From assembly GCF_007748095.1 (NCBI RefSeq), contig NZ_CP036287.1:1674001-1738000 (forward strand): DNA of 64,000 nucleotides, read 5' to 3'. The notes below the pieces were generated by a model, which was not told the DNA's origin, did not search any database, and saw only the letters and a program-made list of their open reading frames with translations. The stretch is from Engelhardtia mirabilis. Its GTDB lineage: Bacteria; Planctomycetota; UBA1135; GCA-002686595. Position numbers and translations under genes: made by a program. Shown here piece by piece: positions 49,356 through 56,396 of this stretch; the stretch's first letter is position 1, and each line of letters begins with the position of its first letter.

Positions 49356-49867
49356 CCGAGATCATCGACGGGACGGGCGACGGTGCGGGAAACACGCTCT
49401 CCAACTCCCGTGGCGTCGCTGTGGACGGCGCGGGGTTCGTCTACGTGGGCGGCCGCTTCAGCAGCAACGCCTTCCGCGTCTGCGCGCCGGTGGAGGCGAG
49501 CGAGGTGGTCCGGCTCGGAGCTCCTCCCAACCCGGCCGCGTTCCTGCCCGGCGTCACGAGCGGACCGGTGATCGGCAGCATCTGGGATCCCGTGATCGAC
49601 CACACGTCCTTCCTGCCCGGCGCGACGATCGACTTCCTCGCCGTGGGAGCGGTCGCCAGCGACTTCCCCTCGCCCCTCGGCACGGTCCTGGTCGGGATCT
49701 CGCCGCTGTCGGTCGTGACCAGCTCGCCGGGCACGCCCCTGGCGGTGCCGATCCCCGTCAACTGGGACATCGTCGGTGTGACGCTCCCGACTCAGGGCGG
49801 ATCGATCGGCTCCGGGCTCGAGATCGTGCTCGCCAACGCGCTCGACATCACCATCGGGACGTTCTAG
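49184..49867 (+). pseudogene. C-terminal remnant of a secreted NHL-repeat protein with C-terminal module
   Basis: In a different frame from the kinase fragment, starting at about 49184. It has two NHL/SMP-30-like repeats (RITAGGSTTEIADATGDGLG, PISIAVEAAGNVHVAGFDTH; ITPSGLVTEIIDGTGDGAGN, GVAVDGAGFVYVGGRFSSNA) and then the recurrent module (FLPGATIDFLAVGAVASDFP, GLEIVLANALDITIGTF). There is no start codon, signal peptide or first half of the propeller. The abrupt change from kinase to propeller sequence within about 10 bases marks a deletion or recombination junction. Confidence 0.8.
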
Positions 49868-50572
49868 CCGGTGGTGGAGAGTGAGGGAGGTGGCGCGAGG
49901 GGCGCGCTCGGTGCCTCCCCCGTTGCTCGTTGGTCGCAGGGCGCTCTCGCGGGCCCCTGGATGACGCCAGCCGATCGCAGATCCGAGAAGTTCGTGAGCC
50001 TGAATTGGGGGTTGCCTCACGGGCCACCATCAGTCGCCCTGATCGCAGTCGAGGAGTAGCGATTGGGCCGCGGCCGTCACCTCCGCGGTCGCTACTTGAT
50101 CCAGGACACTAGTCGAACTCGTTCAGCCTGGCTGAAGACCGCGTCCCCAGCTCGCGAGCATTGCGAGCGGCGTCGATCGGGCGTTGGGCTCCGCAGCGAA
50201 GGACTTCGACCACCGCGGCTGGTCAAGAGTCGGGCCAGGGGCCATCGATGAGTGACCGCCGATCGTGCGCGACCCCAGGGGGCTCGGATCGCCGGTCGAC
50301 GGCCAGAGCCTCGGGCTGCCTGTGCCCTCGCCGCCTGGCCGCTGCGAGCTGGGGAACCGGCGAACTCGCGTCGGGGGGGGGGCGACCGATCCGCGCATCA
50401 CGGGGCGAGATGACAAGGCTGTCATCCGACCCCACGGGCGGAACCTACCAGGCTGTCCTGAGCGCGATGCAGCCGCGCGTCGCTCCGCGGCGGTGACGTC
50501 GCTCCAGCGCGCGAGTGGAGGTGCCCAGCACAGGGCGACCACCAGCGTCCTTCGAACCCCCGACCCGCCACC
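49868..50572. other. Gene-less interval containing a solitary element end
   Basis: About 700 bp. The only recognised structure is a 16-base match to the terminal repeat of the 61.3-kb MITE at 50097-50112. It also contains the upstream region of the FG-GAP gene at 50573. No coding frame was found. Confidence 0.4.
50097..50112. mobile_element. Solitary end matching the 61.3-kb MITE terminal repeat
   Basis: TGATCCAGGACACTAG is identical to the outer 16 bases of the right terminal inverted repeat of the element at 61268-61433. The inner part of that repeat and an opposite end are not found nearby, so this is a truncated or diverged copy, or the end of a related element. Confidence 0.5.
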
Positions 50573-52075
50573 ATGAAGCCCACCAACACCCCCCTCATCG
50601 CCGTCGCCGTGTTCGTCTTCAGCGCCTCCGCGAACGCTCAGTCGAGCGCGGTCTCCTTCGCCCTGCAGGCGACGCCGGACCTGTCGTCCTCGTCGCCTTT
50701 CGACACCGCGAGCGGTGACTTCGACGGCGATGGGCGGCGCGACGTGGCGGTGGCGTGTGGGGGCACGGACAGTGGGTTCGGCGTCGTGAACGTGCTCCTG
50801 AACGACGGATACCCGAATTTCGATGACAAGAGCCTGTCGACCGGCGGCGCGCCGTGGGGCGTCTGCGCGGCGGACTTCGACGCGGACGGGCTCGACGACC
50901 TCGCGGTGGTCAACGGGGGCAGCTCCTCGAGCGACGTGCGGATCTTCCTCTCCCAGGGCGGCGGTACGTTCGCGGTGGGGCAGACGCTGCCCTCCGGGAG
51001 CTTTCCGCTCGCGCTGAAGTCCGCCGACTTCGACGAAGACGGCGACCTGGACCTGGCGGTCGCCTGCAACGTGTCCGGCGGCCTGAAGATCTACCTCGGC
51101 GGCGGCGACGGGACCTTCAGCGCACCGCTCTCCCTGGCCGGCACGCACCTGACCGACGTCGCAGTCGGCGACGTCGACGGGGACGGGCACATGGACGTCG
51201 CGTTCTCCCACTACGACGGGGCGAAGGTCTACCGAGGGAACGGCGACGGCACCTTCGCGAGCGACTATGTCCTCGGGACGGGTCAGGTCACCGAGGCGAT
51301 TGCCCTCGGGGACCTCAACGGGGACGGCAAGGACGACCTCGTGGCGGTCGAGCTGTACTCGAGCGTGATGCGGGTCGCGTTGTCCAAGCCGAGCGGCGGG
51401 CTGGGCCTCTCGGCCCAGTACCCCCTCGTCGGGGATCTTCGAGAGGTGGAGATCGCGGACCTGAACGCCGACGGTCTGCTGGACGTGGCCGTGGTCAGTG
51501 AGAGCCACGACCGGATCTCGGTCCTGCTCGGCCTGGGCGGCGGCGCGCTCGCAACGAAGATCGACTTCTCGACACCGCTGCAGCCTCGGGCGCTGGCGGT
51601 CGACGACCTGAGCGGCGACGGCCGGCCCGAGCTGGCCGTGGCCTGCCGCAACTTCGGCGAGACACCGCCCCTCGCCTGCTTCACGAACCAATCTGGTGCG
51701 CCCGAGTGGAGTCTCGTCGGTCCGGCCCTTCCGGGCTCCGCTGGAGCGGCCGTGTGGACCGGAACCGGAAGTCTGCAGGCCGGTGCCTCCGTCTCGTTCT
51801 CGCTCACCGGTGGCGCCGCGAGCGCGCCGGCTCTGGTCGTCGTCGGCCTGAGCGCCGCGAACCTGCCACTCTTCGGCGGGCTCCTCGTACCCGCCAACGA
51901 CGGCCTGGTGACCGGCCTGACCCTCGGGGCCTCGGGGGCCTTGGCGATCCCGTGGACGTGGCCCACCTCGTTGAGTGCGAGCGGGTCGGAGCTGTACACG
52001 CAGGTCTGGTACATCGACCTGGGCGCCCCCCAACTGGTCGCGGCGTCGAACGGGCTGCTGGGGCGAACGCTCTGA
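50573..52075 (+). CDS. Secreted FG-GAP/VCBS-repeat protein with C-terminal module
   Basis: 500 residues from the ATG at 50573. Signal peptide PLIAVAVFVFSASANAQ. Six or seven calcium-binding-like propeller repeats follow: GDFDGDGRRDVAVACGG, ADFDADGLDDLAVVNGG, ADFDEDGDLDLAVACN, GDVDGDGHMDVAFSHYDG, GDLNGDGKDDLVAVELY, ADLNADGLLDVAVVSE, DDLSGDGRPELAVACR. The last ~100 residues are the recurrent module (LPLFGGLLVPANDGLVTGLT, ELYTQVWYIDLGAPQLVAAS, ending NGLLGRTL). The repeats should form a Ca2+-stabilised integrin-like propeller outside the cytoplasm. No operon partner; gene-less stretches lie on both sides. Confidence 0.9.
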   Translation: MKPTNTPLIAVAVFVFSASANAQSSAVSFALQATPDLSSSSPFDTASGDFDGDGRRDVAVACGGTDSGFGVVNVLLNDGYPNFDDKSLSTGGAPWGVCAADFDADGLDDLAVVNGGSSSSDVRIFLSQGGGTFAVGQTLPSGSFPLALKSADFDEDGDLDLAVACNVSGGLKIYLGGGDGTFSAPLSLAGTHLTDVAVGDVDGDGHMDVAFSHYDGAKVYRGNGDGTFASDYVLGTGQVTEAIALGDLNGDGKDDLVAVELYSSVMRVALSKPSGGLGLSAQYPLVGDLREVEIADLNADGLLDVAVVSESHDRISVLLGLGGGALATKIDFSTPLQPRALAVDDLSGDGRPELAVACRNFGETPPLACFTNQSGAPEWSLVGPALPGSAGAAVWTGTGSLQAGASVSFSLTGGAASAPALVVVGLSAANLPLFGGLLVPANDGLVTGLTLGASGALAIPWTWPTSLSASGSELYTQVWYIDLGAPQLVAASNGLLGRTL

Positions 52076-52254
52076 GCCGGAGCTCCGCTGCGGTTGCGCT
52101 GCGAGAGAGCGCCCAAGTGCTCCCCACCTCGATCGGATCTTCAGGGCTCTCGCCGCGCTCGTTGTCTCCAGCGCGCCGCCCGATGGCGGCCGACGACCCG
52201 GTCGCTGTCCAGGTGGGCCTCGGCGCTACTTCGAGCCGTGGCGCGACCGGGCGG

Positions 52255-52330
52255 GCGACGGAGCCCGAGCTACCGGATCGCGGACGACGTCTGGCCAGCG
52301 GAGCTGGGCCGCGCGGCTGGCTCATCCTGA
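52255..52330 (+). pseudogene. Short relic of a Fic-protein C-terminus
   Basis: The frame reads SPSYRIADDVWPAELGRAAG and stops at 52328-52330. The underlying DNA shares CCGGATCGCGGACGACGTCT and flanking bases with 62708-62760, directly after the Fic winged-helix relic there. Fic-family proteins often end with a GGxSTSYRL-like strand after the winged helix. The rest of the gene is absent here. Identification rests on the shared DNA segment and is tentative. Confidence 0.4.
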
Positions 52331-52434
52331 GGCTCGCTCGACCCGAAAGTCCGTGTCTGAAGGCGACGTGGGGCGGCTCCGCCGTGGCCAGGTCTCGCGC
52401 TTGGATCGGCAGGACTGCTGACGCGCTCGATCGG

Positions 52435-52466
52435 GATCGGGTTCTGCGATCGGGTTCTGCGATCGG
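52435..52466. repeat. 13-bp tandem repeat GATCGGGTTCTGC x2.5
   Basis: Two exact copies of GATCGGGTTCTGC followed by GATCGG in non-coding DNA. Origin probably slipped-strand; no function assigned. Confidence 0.65.
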
Positions 52467-52890
52467 AGGGGGGTGGCGCGCGCACCGGTCGTCGTCGCGC
52501 TGGCCGTCGCGGGTCACAAGGGGACAATCGAGTCTTCCGAGAGGCTCGCGTCGAGCCCTGGTCCGGCGCCGGCCCAGGTGGCCGGAAGCAGAGCCACGGC
52601 GGCGGAGAGGATCAAAGCTCGAAACAAGGTGGGTCTCGTGTGGACGTTGACGGGGACCGGTACAGGAGACGCGGCACCCGTGAACAACCTGTGAACGATC
52701 GTCCTCGGTCAGAGCCTGGGGTGCCGCGCACCAGGGGCGAGCCGCCAACCGCGTTCAGCAGGAGCCTACGTACTGCGCCCCAGGCGAGGGACCGCGGATT
52801 CGCTGCTCGAAGGGGCGGCGGCCGAGGCCAGTGATCGGCTGCAAGGTCTTCAACCGGATCCACGAGCTCGCGCAACCAGGCTTCGACCCC

Positions 52891-53664
52891 ATGAGCGCTC
52901 GAGAACCGCCGAAGGGGCGGCTGGCAGCCGCCGTTCTGCGGTATGCAACCGCGCTCTACTCCCCGCGCCCATTCGACTTCACTGGCGGCGCTCGATCGGT
53001 CGATTCACTCGGGGTGTTCGTGCGCCATCACATGACCCGCGAGTCGGTGAGCCTCGAGCCGGGAGTGCGTGCGAGCGCCGCTCTCCGGCAGCTGCGGGCC
53101 GCCCGCATCAGGCATGCGCCCGTGATTGAAGGGGGCGCGCTGGTGGGCATCGTGACGGACCGCGACCTGCTCCGCGCTCTTCCCGCGACCGTCGGACAGG
53201 CCGATAGGACGGACGCCTGGGATCCGCTGGTTGCGAAAGTGATGACACGCAAGGTCATCACGATCGGACCCAACGAGCATGTGGAGGACGCGGCCCGTGT
53301 CTTCCTCGAGCATCGGATCCACGGGCTGCCCGTGGTCGACGACAGTGGGCTTCTCGGCATGCTTACCGACACCGACCTGTTCCGAGTCTTCGCGCGCCTG
53401 CTGTCACAGCCGGCGGAACATCGGCTGACGCTGCTTGTCAGGCCCGAGTGCAAGAGCGCGCCCAAGACCGACCTGGTGCGGAGCGCAGTGGCCTGCGGGT
53501 TGGAGGTTGCGAGCCTGGCTACGGAGGATCTGGCCGACGGCGGCGCCGTGTCGGCGATCGCGCTGAACGGCTCCGGCCAGGCGATCGAGCGCTACCTCGA
53601 GCGGCTTGCCGCGGCCGGAGTGACGCCGCTCGACATGCGCCGGGGAGCCCGCAAGAGCGCCTGA
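52891..53664 (+). CDS. Tandem CBS-domain protein
   Basis: 257 residues from the ATG at 52891; a GTG at 52831 would add 20. Neither has a strong ribosome site. Two CBS domains form a Bateman module. CBS1 spans about 45-105 (HHMTRESVSLEPGVRASAAL, HAPVIEGGALVGIVTDRDLL). CBS2 spans about 118-175 (VMTRKVITIGPNEHVEDAAR, HGLPVVDDSGLLGMLTDTDL). A C-terminal ~80-residue alpha/beta domain follows (LTLLVRPECKSAPKTDLVRS). CBS pairs bind adenosine nucleotides and act as energy or ion-strength sensors. With no fused enzyme or channel, the target protein is unknown. Confidence 0.85.
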   Translation: MSAREPPKGRLAAAVLRYATALYSPRPFDFTGGARSVDSLGVFVRHHMTRESVSLEPGVRASAALRQLRAARIRHAPVIEGGALVGIVTDRDLLRALPATVGQADRTDAWDPLVAKVMTRKVITIGPNEHVEDAARVFLEHRIHGLPVVDDSGLLGMLTDTDLFRVFARLLSQPAEHRLTLLVRPECKSAPKTDLVRSAVACGLEVASLATEDLADGGAVSAIALNGSGQAIERYLERLAAAGVTPLDMRRGARKSA

Positions 53665-54038
53665 CGCAAGAGCTCGCCAGATGTGAGTCCGACGAGGGGT
53701 GCAGGGACTGCGCGTCGGACGACCACCGGGGCGGCGTCTCTGAGGTTCCGGCCGACGAGGTCGGCAGGGGAGCCAAGCAGCATTGGTCCGATCGATCCGT
53801 CGCCGCGTGCGTCGGGGCGACTCGGGTCCAAGGGAGAACGGATCGGCCGTCGGCTCCTGATGTAGGTCGTCGAGCCTTGCTTCTGGACGCGTGCTCACCT
53901 CGTAAGCGCTTGCGCCATCAGTGACATGCCGCGGACCCTCCGAGGGCGCAGACCCTGGCCGGTCCGGCGCGCCGCAGGTGCTGCGTCGCCAACTGTTGCC
54001 ACAGGCACTTGACGCTGCAGGTGATGCTCCCCTGCCAT
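53665..54038. other. Gene-less interval
   Basis: About 370 bp between the CBS gene and a small leftward gene. No coding frame, repeat or hairpin was recognised. Confidence 0.4.
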
Positions 54039-54242
54039 CTACTGCATCGACGATCCGTCCGGACGACCCGCTCTCACACGCCCCTCGGAGTTCTTCATCA
54101 GAAGGTCGATGCCCGTGATCGGCGCGAAGAACCAGCCGAGGAAGAACCACAGCCAGGCACTGCGCTCCGTCTGCTGGGCCCAGTACGCGCAGAAGAGGCC
54201 GAAGAGGTAGAACACGAGACCGGTGCTGGCGTAGTCGTCCAT
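54039..54242 (-). CDS. Small two-helix membrane protein
   Basis: 67 residues from the ATG at 54242, with AGGA about 8 bases upstream. Two hydrophobic segments are joined by a short loop (GLVFYLFGLFCAYWAQQTER and SAWLWFFLGWFFAPITGIDL), then a basic tail. The Trp/Phe-rich helices and clear ribosome site favour a real gene over a shadow. No named family was recognised. Confidence 0.6.
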   Translation of the reverse strand: MDDYASTGLVFYLFGLFCAYWAQQTERSAWLWFFLGWFFAPITGIDLLMKNSEGRVRAGRPDGSSMQ

Positions 54243-54341
54243 GGGCAGATCCTAGTCTGGATCGCTCGGTGGTCGTGATCCAACCCAGGGGCTCGAGGGT
54301 CGAGAAGGGGTCGACCTGGCCAGGTGAGTATTGACTCGAAG

Positions 54342-54590
54342 ACGATCAACATGTCCTACGTCGAGCGGCTGAACCCGACCATCCGGCGTTCCGTCGCCTG
54401 CCTGCAGCCGAAGTCGACGGCCATGTGCCGCTCCGAAGCGAGCCTGCGCGAGCGCTCGAACTCCTGCGCTGATTCGAAGACCTCGTCCGCCCGCACTCGT
54501 CGCTGAAGTTCGGGAGGAAGAAGCGGACGCTGGCTCTGCAGGCTGGGCCCGTCTCTGGGCCCCTATCTTGGCGCCGCATCCTGTCCGCCC
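54342..54590 (+). pseudogene. C-terminal relic of an IS transposase (IS1-like DDE group)
   Basis: The frame beginning near 54342 reads INMSYVERLNPTIRRSVACL then KSTAMCRSEASLRE. It shifts near 54450 into a second frame reading ALELLR, a TGA at 54470-54472, then FEDLVRPHSSLKFGRKKRTL and ALQAGPV. Together these match the conserved C-terminus of IS1-like transposases (xTSYVERxNLTIR..., then LLRCxxNFxRPHxSL and a TPAxxAGL tail). A frameshift, a stop (consistent with TGC to TGA) and loss of the N-terminal part make it a relic. No terminal inverted repeats were found around it. The rest of 54243-54837 shows nothing. Confidence 0.65.
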
Positions 54591-54837
54591 GGATCCTCGG
54601 CGCCCCGGGAACCAGCCGGGGGGCGGAGGTCGAGCATGGGCGATCCAGGCACATCCAGTCAGGGGCACTGGTAGCAACCGTCAGCGAGCGCCTCGACCAG
54701 GAGGGGGCGGCGAGCGGGGCATGGACCCTCGCCCGCGCACCGGAATTCCGAGTTTTCCTGTCGGCCCCTGCCCTCCCCTGCGGCGTAGGTCCATGCCTGC
54801 GATGGTGTAGGCGTCAAACAAACTCGAGAGATTCATC

Positions 54838-56235
54838 ATGTCGTCCATTCGTCGCTTCGCTCTTCTCTTCGTCCTCCTCGGATCTCTCCTGCCTGGTCTC
54901 GCCCGGGCAGAGGACCTGGGCCGTCTCGGCATTGTTGGTCGGACTCTCTTCGGGCCGACCCAAAGTGGTTCCGCGGCAGTAGGGCTCGACATCGAGGTCG
55001 TCTGGACGGCGTTCGTCAGTGAGGCCTCCTCGGAGACCCTCGACCTCTCGACCGACGTCGAGATCCGGGTCGGCAACTACTCCGAGACCCGGACCGTTCG
55101 GGTGCTCGCGAATCCCGGCGCCGGCGTCTGCTCCGAGGACAACTATGGACAGCCCTGCGGAACCGGCTTGGTGGACGATCAAACCGTCGAGCTGATCTGC
55201 CTGGGAGATGGCGTCGTCCACGGCCAGTTCCCGTGGATCACCACGAAGTTCCCCGCCGTCCCCACGTCGATGTTCGAACCGGGGGATCAGATCTTCGTCA
55301 CCTTGACCCCGGCCGCCGGCGCGGAGCCTGAGCTCGACACGAGCGACGACTTCGTCGTCGAGACCACCGCCAGCCCGACCTTCTACGACCGCTCCTTCAG
55401 TTCGGTCGAGCTGAAGCCGGTCGCGGGGATCCCGGACACCTACGACATCGTCGTGGAGTACCGCCAAGCCTTCAACACCAGCATCCCGCCGCTGGACCTG
55501 CGGACCGACATCGTCATGGAGCAGGGCGGCAAGACCACCGTGTTCGAGACGTGGTGCGGACCGTGGCTGATCGCCCCTTCGTCCGGCTGTGGAGATGCGT
55601 GCGTCGAGCAGACGTGCGCCGTGATCAGCTGCGGCGGCGAGACCGTGGCCAAGATGTTCTGCCAGCCGGTCGAGAATGCCTGGGGCCAGTTCTCTTGCGC
55701 CTGCATCAGCGAGCCGATCCAGTACACGATTCCGTCGGTCCAGCTGAAGGCCGATGACTGTCTCGTGCTGTCCCTCGCCGCCCCTGCTGGCGCGATGTCG
55801 GATCCGGCGGGTCTGGACCACGATCAATGGGTCGTCTGCAGCAACGAGGCCCAGTCCGCGACCTACGGCAAGGGCAAGGCGGGCACGCTGGGTGTGCCGA
55901 CGCTCGACTCGATCGCACAGCCGGTCCCCGGCCAGATGGTCGGGATCAAGATGAAGGAAGCCCTGCCTGGTGCGAGTCCGATCCTCTTGCTCGGCTTCGA
56001 ACCGATCGAGCTCCCCTTCGACGACGGCCTGCTCCTCGTCAATCCCGTGTCGGTGATCTTCCTCGCCACGCCGGTCGCCGGCGATGGATCGCTCACGCTC
56101 AAGTGGCAGATGGAGGCCAACCCGGACCTGTGCGGAGTCGGTGCCTACTACCAGGTCATGTTCATGGACGCGGGCGCGGCCGGCCCGCTCCACCTCGCGA
56201 TGACCAACGGACTGAACCACGTCTTCGGTTGGTAG
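54838..56235 (+). CDS. Secreted protein with two Cys-rich domains and C-terminal module
   Basis: 465 residues from the ATG at 54838. Signal peptide FALLFVLLGSLLPGLARAE. Two tandem beta-rich, Cys-containing domains follow. Domain A is about 30-180 (TDVEIRVGNYSETRTVRVLA, GAGVCSEDNYGQPCG, ELDTSDDFVVE). Domain B is about 185-335 (LKPVAGIPDTYDIVVEYRQA, SSGCGDACVEQTCAVISC, LDHDQWVVC). The domain in the 35601-36524 protein has the same layout, including the conserved D-S/T-D/N segment at its end. The final ~100 residues are the recurrent module (ASPILLLGFEPIELPFDDGL, YYQVMFMDAGAAGPLHLAMT, ending NGLNHVFGW). Disulfides suggest an oxidising extracytoplasmic location. Function unknown. Confidence 0.83.
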   Translation: MSSIRRFALLFVLLGSLLPGLARAEDLGRLGIVGRTLFGPTQSGSAAVGLDIEVVWTAFVSEASSETLDLSTDVEIRVGNYSETRTVRVLANPGAGVCSEDNYGQPCGTGLVDDQTVELICLGDGVVHGQFPWITTKFPAVPTSMFEPGDQIFVTLTPAAGAEPELDTSDDFVVETTASPTFYDRSFSSVELKPVAGIPDTYDIVVEYRQAFNTSIPPLDLRTDIVMEQGGKTTVFETWCGPWLIAPSSGCGDACVEQTCAVISCGGETVAKMFCQPVENAWGQFSCACISEPIQYTIPSVQLKADDCLVLSLAAPAGAMSDPAGLDHDQWVVCSNEAQSATYGKGKAGTLGVPTLDSIAQPVPGQMVGIKMKEALPGASPILLLGFEPIELPFDDGLLLVNPVSVIFLATPVAGDGSLTLKWQMEANPDLCGVGAYYQVMFMDAGAAGPLHLAMTNGLNHVFGW

Positions 56236-56396
56236 GCGCCGCGGCTTCCACGGCAGAACATGACGAGCCGCTTCTCTCGAGCAGGGGGGCGGCTCCCTCC
56301 ATTCTCCGGGGCCCCGCGCCTCGTCGCGATTCCTCCCACCGTCGGCGCTCTCGACCGGCAGAATGACCGCCGCCACCCCCCTCGGGAGACTCTCCA

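Larger units (their letters stand above)
52076..52890. other. Gene-less interval with a Fic-like tail relic and a tandem repeat
   Basis: About 800 bp with no intact gene. It holds a short sequence shared with the Fic relic at 62.5 kb (52255-52330) and a 13-bp tandem repeat (52435-52466), listed separately. If the GTG at 52831 is used, the last 60 bases code for the CBS protein. Confidence 0.4.

Noticed and set aside
56265..56295. GAGCCGC / GCGGCTC inverted repeat after the 54838-56235 gene
   Set aside because: The 7-bp stem with a 17-base loop is too weak to call a terminator in DNA this GC-rich.
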